From: Pseudomonas sp. B6002
GTDB lineage: Bacteria; Pseudomonadota; Gammaproteobacteria; Pseudomonadales; Pseudomonadaceae
DNA: 43,296 nt
Reading direction: 5' to 3'
NCBI RefSeq assembly: GCF_013385985.1
Contig: NZ_JACAOY010000006.1
Span: forward strand, 478,653 to 521,948
How positions within the stretch are numbered: position 1 is the first letter of the stretch; every line of letters starts with the position of its first letter. A program made the translations under genes and the position numbers. Under the pieces are notes generated by a model. The model saw nothing but the letters and a program-made list of their open reading frames with translations, ran no database searches and had not been told where the DNA came from. Below, one piece after another: positions 7,626 through 15,521 of the stretch.

Positions 7626-8780
7626 CGCAACCGCCACGCCGATCAGCGCGGTGATCCCGGTCAGCAGCAGGATCACCGTCTGCGTGCCCAGGGGCGCCGC
7701 CAACACGGCAATCAGCAAACCGGCCAATGGCTGGGCCAGGTTGTTGAACAGGGTGATCACGCCCACCGTCTTGCCGAAGTCCTGCACCGGGATCACCCGC
7801 TGCCGCGTACTGCGCATGTACACGTTGAACATCTTGTCGAAGCCGGTCACCAGCAGGAACCCCAGGGCGTAGGCCCACAGGTTGGGGCTGATCGCCATGA
7901 TCAGCGCCCCCACGGCAATCATCGAATACGACAGGCCGCCCAGCACCTTCAGGGTCAGTGTCGCGCGCGCCAGGTAAAACAGGATGACGATGGTCACCCC
8001 GGCACCGGCCGCCTGCAGCACGGCATAGCCGTCCTTGCCCGCACCAAACTGGCCGGTGACCATCGCCGCCGAAGTCGCCAGGGTCACGCCGATGATCAAG
8101 TTCACGCCCACGGCCAGGGTGATTACGCGCTTCAACTCCGCCAGGTTGCGGATATGCCCCAGCGCCGTGCGCAATGGCTGCAGCCAGATATCCCGATGCT
8201 GGGCAAAAACGTGCAGGTTCACCGTGCTGTGGCGTTGCCACACGCGCATCGCCACATCGGCCATCACAAACAGCCCGGCCACTCCCAGCACCACCAGGTG
8301 CCACGCCCACACCTCCAGCATCAGCGCCGCCACCAGCGGGCCCAGCACCAGCCCGCTCTGGTCGGCGATTTGTGAATAGGACAGGGTCTTGGCATAGCTG
8401 TACTGCGCGAAGACATGGGGCATGAGCACTTCACGGGCCATGATGCCCTGGGTGGTCAACACCCCGCACAGCGCCGAGAGCAGCACGATCCAGTGGATAC
8501 CGTCGAATACCCCGTACAGCGCCACTGCCGCCACACAGGCCAGTGCCCGGTACACCTGGCTGATATGCAGGATGCGCGCGGGCGGGTACTTGTCGCACAA
8601 TGCCCCGCACACCGGAAAAGCCAGGTAGCGCGGCAGCGACTCGACAAAAAACGCAAGGCCGGCCCAGGAAACGCTGCCGGTGCTCTGGAACACGATCAAC
8701 GGCACGATAAACAGCAGGATCTGGTCTGCCAGCCGCGACAAAAACAGCGAAACGAAGAACGCCAGGTAATCCTTGCGCAT
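7581..8780 (-). CDS. MFS transporter (exporter-like)
   Basis: A 399-residue inner-membrane protein with about twelve hydrophobic segments and an MFS-type loop after the second helix (CGALCDKYPPARIL). The opening MRKDYLAFFVSLFLSRLADQILLFIVPLIVFQSTGSVSWAGLAFF resembles the group that includes siderophore and drug exporters, but no siderophore gene lies nearby to confirm the substrate. It overlaps the convergent miaE gene by 45 nt at the 3' end. The intergenic region to the divergent rstA-like gene is 157 nt. Substrate unknown. Confidence 0.85.
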   Translation of the reverse strand: MRKDYLAFFVSLFLSRLADQILLFIVPLIVFQSTGSVSWAGLAFFVESLPRYLAFPVCGALCDKYPPARILHISQVYRALACVAAVALYGVFDGIHWIVLLSALCGVLTTQGIMAREVLMPHVFAQYSYAKTLSYSQIADQSGLVLGPLVAALMLEVWAWHLVVLGVAGLFVMADVAMRVWQRHSTVNLHVFAQHRDIWLQPLRTALGHIRNLAELKRVITLAVGVNLIIGVTLATSAAMVTGQFGAGKDGYAVLQAAGAGVTIVILFYLARATLTLKVLGGLSYSMIAVGALIMAISPNLWAYALGFLLVTGFDKMFNVYMRSTRQRVIPVQDFGKTVGVITLFNNLAQPLAGLLIAVLAAPLGTQTVILLLTGITALIGVAVASGWHATVKTELDVG

Positions 8781-8894
8781 ACAACTCCCTGTGAATGGCG
8801 TTAAAGAGTGCGGGGTATTTGTTAAAAACTCTTAAAAGCATGAAGCTTCGTCGGCGCGTAATGGCCAACCGCTTCTGTGCACCGGCTTGCCACC

Positions 8895-8900
8895 TATAAT
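8895..8900 (+). promoter_or_regulatory. -10 element for the two-component operon
   Basis: TATAAT, 38 nt before the response-regulator ATG. The -35 position (8872-8877) reads CTTCTG, a poor match, so an activator may be needed. Confidence 0.5.
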
Positions 8901-8937
8901 GCGCACACTTCAATTCGCGCATCCACACTGAGAATTT

Positions 8938-9645
8938 ATGGAAAACCTGGGTCTGGGCAAGGTCCTGCTCGTCGAGGACGATGAAAAGCTGGCGGGGCTG
9001 ATCGCGCACTTTCTGTCGCAACACGGTTTTGAGGTGCGGGTGGTGCACCGGGGTGATGAAGCCTTGGCGGCGTTTCTCGATTTCAAGCCAAAAATCGTCG
9101 TGCTCGACTTGATGTTGCCGGGCCAGAGCGGCCTGCACGTGTGCCGTGAAATCCGCAACGTGTCCGACACGCCCATCGTGATCCTCACCGCCAAGGAAGA
9201 TGACCTGGACCATATCCTGGGCCTGGAGTCTGGTGCCGACGACTACGTGATCAAACCCATCAAGCCGCCCGTGCTGCTTGCCCGTTTGCGTGCCTTGCAA
9301 CGTCGCCAAGTGCCCGAGCCCACGGTGCGCGGCTCCCTGGAGTTCGGCCGCTTGTCGATCGACCGCAGCTGCCGGGTGGTCAGCCTGGGCGACGAGAAGG
9401 TCGACCTCACCACTATGGAGTTCGAGCTGCTGTGGTTGCTGGCCAGCCACTCCGGCACCATTCTCTCGCGCGATGACATCCTCAACCGCATGCGTGGCAT
9501 CGCCTTCGACGGCCTTAACCGCAGCGTTGACGTGTACATCAGCAAGCTGCGCGGCAAGCTCAACGACAACCCCCGGGAACCGGTGTGCATCAAGACCATC
9601 TGGGGCAAGGGCTACCTGTTCAATCCCTTTGCGTGGGAGGTCTAG
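8938..9645 (+). CDS. rstA: OmpR-family response regulator, RstA-like
   Basis: A 235-residue DNA-binding regulator. The receiver domain (about 8-120) has the acidic pocket EDD at 13-15, the phosphoacceptor Asp57 (VVLDLMLPG), Thr84 and Lys106. The winged-helix effector domain (about 135-232) ends with the typical KTIWGKGYLF. The segment DHILGLESGADDYVIKPIKPPVLLARLRAL closely follows E. coli RstA, and the partner kinase is RstB-like, hence the symbol by resemblance rather than proven orthology. The stop is immediately followed by the kinase ATG (TAGATG), so the two are co-translated. A MipA/OmpV outer-membrane gene follows on the opposite strand, an arrangement seen with stress-sensing systems. 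Confidence 0.9.
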   Translation: MENLGLGKVLLVEDDEKLAGLIAHFLSQHGFEVRVVHRGDEALAAFLDFKPKIVVLDLMLPGQSGLHVCREIRNVSDTPIVILTAKEDDLDHILGLESGADDYVIKPIKPPVLLARLRALQRRQVPEPTVRGSLEFGRLSIDRSCRVVSLGDEKVDLTTMEFELLWLLASHSGTILSRDDILNRMRGIAFDGLNRSVDVYISKLRGKLNDNPREPVCIKTIWGKGYLFNPFAWEV

Positions 9646-10923
9646 ATGCTACGGCTGTTTTTGCGCCTGTATGTGATCCTGGCGCTGGGGTTGGCCGGGG
9701 CGATCTGGCTGGTCAACTACACCTTCGACGAACTGCTGCCCGAAGCCAACGAAGTCTATAACCGCGAAGCGCTGCGCGGCCCGGCCTATGGCGTGGTGGA
9801 ACAACTGCGACCGCTGCAGGGCGCGGCCCGCGAGGCGCGTCTGGCCGAGTTGCAACCGCATTATGGGCTGCACCTGAAACTGGTCGAACGGGATGCCCTG
9901 GCGCTCAATGACCGTGAGCAAAAGCTGCTCGCCGACGGCCAGTTGGTGGTGCGCGGGGACTTCATGGAGTTCATCACGAATATCGACGGTGGCCCGCAAC
10001 TGCTGGACATCAAGCTGCCGGAAGAGCCCAAGTGGCTGTACCTGTGGGCCTACGGTTTCCTGGGCGTGAGCCTGGCGATCGTGTTGTATTTCTGGGTACG
10101 CCCCCATTGGCGCGACCTGGAGCATATCCGCCTGGCCGCGCAACGGTTCGGCGACAACGACCTGGGTTCACGCATCCTGCTGCCGCGCCGCTCCACCGTG
10201 CGCGAACTGGCCGGGCACTTCAACCAGATGGCCGAGCGTATCGAAAGCCTGATCGCCAACCAGCGCGAACTGACCAATGCCGTCTCCCATGAGCTGCGCA
10301 CACCGATTGCGCGGTTGTCGTTCGAGCTGGACCAACTCAAGCAACAGGCTGATCCGCGCCAGAGCCGCGAGCTGATTTCCGACATGTATGCCGACCTCGG
10401 CGAGCTGGAGGAAATGGTCTCGGAACTGCTGACCTACGCCAGTCTGGAGCGCGGTGCCACCCAGGTCACCCGGGAAAGCATCGAGGCCCACAGTTGGCTC
10501 GACAGCGTGATCGGCAGCGTGGCGCTGGAGGCCGAGGCGGCCGGTGTGCAGTTGTCGTTGCGCACCTGCGAGGTGGATTTCATCCAGATCGAACCGCGCT
10601 TCATGGCGCGTGCGGTGATCAACCTGCTGCGCAATGCCATCCGCTATGCCGAGCGACGCGTGGAGGTGTCGCTGGTCAAGTTCGGCAGCGGCTACGAAGT
10701 GCGGGTCAACGACGATGGCCCGGGCGTACCGCTGGACGGCCGGGCCAAGATCTTCGAACCCTTCATGCGCCTGGACGCCAGCCGCGACCGCCGCACCGGC
10801 GGCTTCGGCCTGGGCCTGGCGCTGGTGCAGCGCGTCAGCCAGTGGCACGGCGGGCAGGTGGAAGTGCTGGATTCGGAATGGGGCGGGGCATCGTTCCGCA
10901 TGACCTGGGCGTACGCCGAATAA
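9646..10923 (+). CDS. rstB: Sensor histidine kinase, RstB-like
   Basis: A 425-residue inner-membrane kinase. Two membrane segments (about 5-25 and 134-151) flank a periplasmic sensor region of about 105 residues. A HAMP linker follows (VRPHWRDLEHIRLAAQRFGDNDLGSRI), then the HisKA domain with His215 (NAVSHELRTP), then the HATPase domain with an N box (NLLRNAIRY) and G boxes (DDGPGVP and GGFGLGLAL). The MRPHW/AAQRFGD-like linker resembles E. coli RstB. It begins directly at the stop codon of the regulator. The signal is unknown; two REP doublets end the operon. Confidence 0.9.
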   Translation: MLRLFLRLYVILALGLAGAIWLVNYTFDELLPEANEVYNREALRGPAYGVVEQLRPLQGAAREARLAELQPHYGLHLKLVERDALALNDREQKLLADGQLVVRGDFMEFITNIDGGPQLLDIKLPEEPKWLYLWAYGFLGVSLAIVLYFWVRPHWRDLEHIRLAAQRFGDNDLGSRILLPRRSTVRELAGHFNQMAERIESLIANQRELTNAVSHELRTPIARLSFELDQLKQQADPRQSRELISDMYADLGELEEMVSELLTYASLERGATQVTRESIEAHSWLDSVIGSVALEAEAAGVQLSLRTCEVDFIQIEPRFMARAVINLLRNAIRYAERRVEVSLVKFGSGYEVRVNDDGPGVPLDGRAKIFEPFMRLDASRDRRTGGFGLGLALVQRVSQWHGGQVEVLDSEWGGASFRMTWAYAE

Positions 10924-10949
10924 CCTCCACCTCGTGAACGCCACCCCCT

Positions 10950-11039
10950 TGTAGAAGCCGGCTTGCCGGCGATAACGCCGGTTCAGCCAGCTCATTCGTC
11001 ACTGATGCCCCGCCATCGCCGGCAAGCCGGCTCCTACAG
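10950..11039. repeat. REPIN
   Basis: Facing REP arms (TGTAGAAGCCGGC... and ...GCCGGCTCCTACA). The loop CATTCGTCACTGAT is nearly identical to that of the next doublet 36 nt downstream, so the two look like a local duplication. It lies between convergent rstB and the MipA-family gene. Confidence 0.85.
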
Positions 11040-11074
11040 GGAAAGGTGGGGGCTCGGAAGCGGCTGCGATCAAA

Positions 11075-11162
11075 TGTGGGAGCTGGCTTGCCTGCGATAG
11101 CGGTGGTTCAGACAGCATCATTCGTCACTGATACACCGCCATCGCCGGCAAGCCAGCTCACA
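11075..11162. repeat. REPIN, mixed subtype
   Basis: The left arm is the TGTGGGAGCTGGCTTGCCTG subtype, while the right arm has the CGCCGGCAAGCCAGCTC form with the end degraded to CACAG. It shares its loop sequence with the preceding doublet. It looks like a hybrid of two REP subtypes. Confidence 0.8.
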
Positions 11163-11171
11163 GCTGTCAGG

Positions 11172-11963
11172 TCAGAAGGTGTACTCGACCATTCCCATCA
11201 CCGACGTCTGCAACCGTCGCTCCACAATCGGGCTCTTGCCCGCTTCATCTGCCAGGTACTGCACGTCCAGCAAGGTCGAGAACTGGGTGTGTTCGCTGAT
11301 CGGCACGCTCCAGGTCAGGTTCATGCCATTGCTGATGTTGCCCGCGCCAGCCTTGTATTCCTTGAAGCGGCTTTGCGCCGCCTGGCCGGTGGTCACGCCG
11401 TACCAGGTCTGCAAGTACTCGCGGTCGCCGAAGTGGCTGCTCAGGCCGGCATCGACTGAACCATAGCGGCCTTCATACAGGTTGGTACCCAGGCTCAACT
11501 CCAGGTGGGTATAGGCCTTGCCGGTGTCCTTGCGATCGTTTTCCTTGAGCGCATGTTCCAGCGTCGCCCCCACGATCACGCCGCCCAGGTTGTAGCTGGC
11601 GCTCACACCCAACTGCGGGCGTGACTTGATCTCGCCCATGCCTTTGAGGCGCTTGGAGCCTGCGTGCAGGCTGTCATTTTTATCCTTGCGCGAGCCGCTG
11701 GCGCCGACATAGGCGCTGAAGCTCAAGGCATTACCTTCATAGCCCCAGCCCAGGCCCTTATCGGTGTCGAGGAAGATGCCCCAGGGGCTGACGACTTTGC
11801 CGCCCAGCAGCGGCGCGGTCATGCGTTCGTCGCTGCCGCTGTAGCGCGGCGCATTGGCCACGCCAGCCTTGAGGCTGTATTCCCAGTCGTCGGCAAATGC
11901 CGTATTGGCCCCCGCGAGCAGGCACAGCGAGGTCAGCGACAGGCAAAGGTTTCTTGAGCGCAT
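11172..11963 (-). CDS. MipA/OmpV family outer-membrane protein
   Basis: A 263-residue protein with a cleavable signal peptide (about 1-24, ending TAFA before DDWEYSLKAG) and alternating beta strands ending in the aromatic C-terminus MVEYTF typical of outer-membrane barrels. MipA/OmpV proteins are 10-12 stranded barrels linked to peptidoglycan synthesis complexes or envelope stress. The opening pattern of a short strand, AGVANAPRYSGSDERMTAPLLGG, is characteristic of the family. The gene faces the two-component operon and may be its target, but no shared regulatory site is evident. It is followed on the same strand by nothing but REP doublets. Confidence 0.88.
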   Translation of the reverse strand: MRSRNLCLSLTSLCLLAGANTAFADDWEYSLKAGVANAPRYSGSDERMTAPLLGGKVVSPWGIFLDTDKGLGWGYEGNALSFSAYVGASGSRKDKNDSLHAGSKRLKGMGEIKSRPQLGVSASYNLGGVIVGATLEHALKENDRKDTGKAYTHLELSLGTNLYEGRYGSVDAGLSSHFGDREYLQTWYGVTTGQAAQSRFKEYKAGAGNISNGMNLTWSVPISEHTQFSTLLDVQYLADEAGKSPIVERRLQTSVMGMVEYTF

Positions 11964-11980
11964 CAGGGTGGTCTTCCGTA

Positions 11981-13804
11981 TTAGAAAATCAGAGAGTTGT
12001 TGGGGGAATGCGTGCGTTTGAAGGAGTAGCCCGAAGCGCTCAAACCGTTGACCTGACGGCTCACGGTGTCGCCCAGGCCATAGCCGTTGCCGGCCAGTAC
12101 CGCGTGGGCGTTGTCGACGGGGAGCAGGATGTAGTCGGTCAGTGGCTCGTCATGCAGTTGGCCGCGAATCACCAGGAAACCTTCTTCCAGGCGCACGCTG
12201 ATCCCGCTCAAGGGCGCGTCGGGCTCATGGGTATTGAGCACTTGATAGGTGCCGATGGTGTCGGCCCAGGCCAGGGGCAGGGGCGGCGGATTGATGCGTT
12301 CGCCAATGGCAATGCGCTGCCCGTGGCTGCGGGCGGTCAGCATCTGGCGGCCCTGTACCGTCACCACATCCAGCTGCACGCGGCCCAGTTCGCCGAGGTC
12401 TTTGAGCCAGAAGCCGAGGATTTTCTTCTGCGCCCGCAGCCAGCCGTGATCGTCACGCAGCAATTCGAAATCGAACCCGGCCAACTCGCCGCTTAACCGG
12501 TCAGGCTCATCCTTGATCCGGAACACGCCCCACGCCGTCGCGTAAAAACCGGCCAGGCGCTTGCGGTCGACGGCCGCCGGCACATGGCGCAGCTTGAGAC
12601 CGTGGGTGGGGGGCTGGCAGTCGTCGGCGCACACCGGGTCGCCGGTCTGCGCCTGGAGCATCATGCGCAGGGCGTCGGTGGACAACGACACCACCATGTC
12701 CTCGGCGTTACTGTCGTTGGCCATGATGATCACGGCCAGTTGCTGGTCGGGCAGCAGGGTCAGTTGCGCGGCAAAATCATCGCCACCGCCGCTGTGCTGA
12801 TAGGTGCGCACGCCTGGGCCAATCGGCTCGTCGCCACAGGGCGCAAGAAACCAAGCCAGGCCCACTTGGCAATCGAAGTCCAGGGCGTTGCCGGTGTTTT
12901 GCTGGGTGAACATCTCGTCGATCGAAGCGCGGGTCAGCACGGCGCTGCCTTTGTAGACGCCTTGGGCGAACAACATCTGCACGTAATGCGCGAGGTCTTT
13001 GGGGCTCGTCCACAAACCGCCCGCCGCGAGGTCGCGCACCTGGGCGTCGGTACTCGCGACGCCATCTTCGTAACCCAGGGCGCGATAGCCGAGTTCGGCG
13101 CGGGTGCCGACAAAACTCGACTGCTTCATCTGCAGCGGCTTGAGCAGGCTGTTTTGCAATTGGGCCTCGAAGCTTTTGCCGCTGCTGCGCTCGATGGCCG
13201 CGCCGACCAACGAGTAACCGAGGTTGGAATAGGCCACCTGGGAGCCGGGCGGGCTGCTCAGCCACACACCCGACACGCGCGCCGGCATCTGCCCCATGGC
13301 AAAGCTGCTGCGCAGGTCGCGCAGGTGTTCGCTGGGCAAGCCGGATTGATGGCTGAGCAAACGGCGCAAGGTGATATCGCGGTCAGCGGCGGCCTGGTCG
13401 GTATGAAAGCGCGAACGCACGTAGAACTCGCGCAGGGTCTGCCGGATCGGCGCATCCAGCGCCAGGCGTTGCTGCTCCACCAGTTGCAGGGCCGCCGTGG
13501 CGGTCAGCAGCTTGGAAATACCCCCGGCACGAAACGCCGTATTGGGCGTAACCGGCACGCCTTGGGCTTTGTCGGCCAGCCCAAACCCTCGGGCCCAGAT
13601 CAGTTCCTGGCCATTGACCAGGGCAACGGACAGCCCGGGCACATTCTCCCGGGCCATGTCCCGGGGAATGCGCGCCTGCAGGTAGCGAATGATCGCGCCG
13701 TAGTCACCCTTGGGAATCGGCGGCGGGGCAGGCGGTTGCCCATGGCACCCGATACTGCCCAGCAGGCAACCCAGCAGTGGAATACCGCGCAATGTGCGAA
13801 ACAT
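11981..13804 (-). CDS. Beta-lactamase-fold protein with catalytic serine replaced by glycine
   Basis: A 607-residue probable lipoprotein (signal ending LLGSIGC, Cys20). It has a class C beta-lactamase/esterase domain at about 35-375 and a beta-rich C-terminal region at about 400-600. The SxxK motif should hold the nucleophile, but positions 95-98 read Gly-Ile-Ser-Lys (FRAGGISKLLTA). The codon is GGT where the family has Ser, so the motif reads GxxK with the serine shifted two residues. Tyr192-Ser-Asn194 and His337-Ser-Gly339 are intact. It may therefore be a binding pseudoenzyme rather than a hydrolase, or Ser97 may take over. The ATG at 13804 is preferred to GTG 13813. It lies 17 nt upstream of the MipA-family gene on the same strand and so is likely co-transcribed with it. 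Confidence 0.8.
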   Translation of the reverse strand: MFRTLRGIPLLGCLLGSIGCHGQPPAPPPIPKGDYGAIIRYLQARIPRDMARENVPGLSVALVNGQELIWARGFGLADKAQGVPVTPNTAFRAGGISKLLTATAALQLVEQQRLALDAPIRQTLREFYVRSRFHTDQAAADRDITLRRLLSHQSGLPSEHLRDLRSSFAMGQMPARVSGVWLSSPPGSQVAYSNLGYSLVGAAIERSSGKSFEAQLQNSLLKPLQMKQSSFVGTRAELGYRALGYEDGVASTDAQVRDLAAGGLWTSPKDLAHYVQMLFAQGVYKGSAVLTRASIDEMFTQQNTGNALDFDCQVGLAWFLAPCGDEPIGPGVRTYQHSGGGDDFAAQLTLLPDQQLAVIIMANDSNAEDMVVSLSTDALRMMLQAQTGDPVCADDCQPPTHGLKLRHVPAAVDRKRLAGFYATAWGVFRIKDEPDRLSGELAGFDFELLRDDHGWLRAQKKILGFWLKDLGELGRVQLDVVTVQGRQMLTARSHGQRIAIGERINPPPLPLAWADTIGTYQVLNTHEPDAPLSGISVRLEEGFLVIRGQLHDEPLTDYILLPVDNAHAVLAGNGYGLGDTVSRQVNGLSASGYSFKRTHSPNNSLIF

Positions 13805-13898
13805 GAAGAGCACCCGGATGGTGGTTTGGATGCTCGAATGCTAGGGCCGCGCTTGCCCACAATCTTTGAGAGCTTTGTCGGGAAACTGTCAAAGACTG

Positions 13899-14387
13899 TT
13901 AACGGGCCAGTCCCAATCGCTCATGCCATTGGGCGATGGACTCTTCGGGGTATTCGTCGAACTGCAGGTCGCCCTTGCGCACGCTCACTTCAACCCAGGG
14001 TGCCTTGGAGCCCAGCATCAGGTGCGTGTGCTCCGGCGGCACCGGCAACGGCGTGTCGATGGCCGAGGCAAACGGGTGGATCAGCTCCGGCCACTCGGGG
14101 CTGAACACCCACAAGGCGCTGGCGCACTGCGAGCAGAAGTGTCGTTCGGCCGTGCTCGCATGGGCGCGGCTGGCGCCGCCCGGCTTGAGCCTGGCGTGGT
14201 ACATCGAAATGTATTTGCGCCCGCGTACTTTCAGGCTTGAGGCATCGCCGCCCAGGTTGATCGCGTAACCGCCACCGCCCCCGGTCTTGCGACAGATCGA
14301 GCAATAGCAGCGCTGGTAAGGGTAGGGGTGGGCGCTGGTGAGGCTGAACGTCACGGCGCCGCAGTGGCAGGATCCTTCTAAATGCAT
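13899..14387 (-). CDS. GFA family zinc protein
   Basis: A 162-residue cytoplasmic protein of the glutathione-dependent formaldehyde-activating (GFA/CENP-V) family. Zinc-binding cysteines are visible at Cys7/Cys9 (SCHCG), Cys27/Cys29/Cys32 (CYCSICRKTG) and Cys85/Cys88 (FCSQC). The start ATG 14387 has a strong AAAGGAGA Shine-Dalgarno; a longer in-frame form begins six codons upstream but lacks one. Family members bind glutathione adducts or act as glutathione-dependent lyases; the substrate here is unknown. It is a single-gene unit. Confidence 0.88.
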   Translation of the reverse strand: MHLEGSCHCGAVTFSLTSAHPYPYQRCYCSICRKTGGGGGYAINLGGDASSLKVRGRKYISMYHARLKPGGASRAHASTAERHFCSQCASALWVFSPEWPELIHPFASAIDTPLPVPPEHTHLMLGSKAPWVEVSVRKGDLQFDEYPEESIAQWHERLGLAR

Positions 14388-14419
14388 GGTTGTCTCCTTT
14401 GGCAAGGTGACTGTTGAGC

Positions 14420-15310
14420 TTAGGCGCTCTCGGGCATCAAGGTGGCGATCAGTGCGCGGATCGTCCCCGGCAAGGCTTCCAGCTCGCGCACCAGGATGCT
14501 GCGCTCGCGAATCGCCCAGGGCTCGTCCAGCTTGACCGCGACCAGTTGCATGGTCCGGCTGTGCCGCACGGCAGCGGACTCCGGAATAATCCCGATCCCC
14601 ACGCCCGCCTCGACCATCCGGCAGATCGCCTCGAAACTCGACACCTGGATACGCAGCGACAAATGCTTGCCGATACGCTCCACGTGTTCGCGCAAAAAGC
14701 TCAGCAGCGTGCTGCCTTCGTGCAAGCCAATGTGCTGGTAGGCGAGGGTCTGTTCCAGGGTGACCTTGGCGTGGCCGGCCAAGGGGTGGTCCACGGGTAC
14801 CATCAGCACCAGTTCGTCGGTGCTGAAATGCAGCACCTGCAGGCCCGCCGCTTCCACGGGCCCGGCGATGATGCCCATGTCGCTGGTGCCGTCCAGCACG
14901 CCGCGCACGATATCCCGGGACAGGCGTTCCTGCAGGTCCACCGTCACCCCGGGGCGCTTGGACAAGAAACCCGCCAGCACTTCCGGCAGGAACTCGGTGA
15001 CGGCCGTGGTGTTGGCGAAGATGCGGATGTGCCCGGCCGAATCCACGCCGTATTGGGTGAACTCGCTTTTGAGGTAATCCACCTGGCGCATGATCAACCG
15101 CGCATGGTGCAGCAGCCGCTCGCCGGCCGGGGTGATTTCCACGCCCCGGCTGTCACGGTAGAGCAGGCGCGTGTCCAACTGGCCTTCCAGCGCCTTGATC
15201 CGCGCACTCGCGGCGGCTGGTGAGAGGAACGCCCGCTTGGCGCCCTGGGTGAGGCTGGGGGATTCGGCGATATGAATAAACAGGCGCAGGTCGGCAAGAT
15301 CGAAGTGCAT
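14420..15310 (-). CDS. ripR: LysR-type regulator of the itaconate cluster
   Basis: A 296-residue LysR-type transcription factor with an N-terminal winged helix-turn-helix (about 1-60, SLTQGAKRAFLSPAAASARIKALEGQL) and a two-lobed effector-binding domain (about 90-290). It is divergent from the itaconyl-CoA hydratase gene, in the same place as the PA0877/RipR (ItcR) regulator of P. aeruginosa, which responds to itaconate. The start ATG 15310 matches the usual LysR opening (MHFDLADLRLFIHIAE). The upstream in-frame extension runs through the REP doublet and is not coding. A REPIN occupies the middle of the divergent promoter region. Confidence 0.88.
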   Translation of the reverse strand: MHFDLADLRLFIHIAESPSLTQGAKRAFLSPAAASARIKALEGQLDTRLLYRDSRGVEITPAGERLLHHARLIMRQVDYLKSEFTQYGVDSAGHIRIFANTTAVTEFLPEVLAGFLSKRPGVTVDLQERLSRDIVRGVLDGTSDMGIIAGPVEAAGLQVLHFSTDELVLMVPVDHPLAGHAKVTLEQTLAYQHIGLHEGSTLLSFLREHVERIGKHLSLRIQVSSFEAICRMVEAGVGIGIIPESAAVRHSRTMQLVAVKLDEPWAIRERSILVRELEALPGTIRALIATLMPESA

Positions 15311-15335
15311 GCAAAACTCCCAGGCATTCCAGAAC

Positions 15336-15407
15336 TGTAGGAGCCGGCTTGCCGGCGATTGCGGCCACCCTGACACACCGCCATCGCCGGCAAGCCGGCT
15401 CCTACAG
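15336..15407. repeat. REPIN inside a divergent promoter region
   Basis: Facing REP arms with the core GCCGGCTTGCCGGC and inverse. It sits 26 nt upstream of the LysR start and 114 nt upstream of the hydratase start, an unusual place because these doublets mostly lie between converging or co-directional genes. Confidence 0.9.
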
Positions 15408-15442
15408 GGTAGATGGCGTTCAGCATAACCGAACGCTGCTTT

Positions 15443-15456
15443 ATTGAAATGCAAAT
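15443..15456 (+). promoter_or_regulatory. Candidate LysR-type binding site
   Basis: ATTGAAATGCAAAT, an imperfect AT-rich dyad (ATTG...CAAAT) in the otherwise GC-rich interval before the hydratase gene. It fits the general LysR T-N11-A pattern, but the match is weak. Confidence 0.3.
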
Positions 15457-15521
15457 TCTCAGAACGGGCACGCGCTTGCATGATCCGGGGCAGACACCCA
15501 CTGCCAGAGGATCTTCACCCG

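Noticed and set aside
15311-15481. N-terminal extension of the LysR regulator by 57 codons.
   Set aside because: The extension runs through the REPIN, and the conserved LysR start is at 15310.
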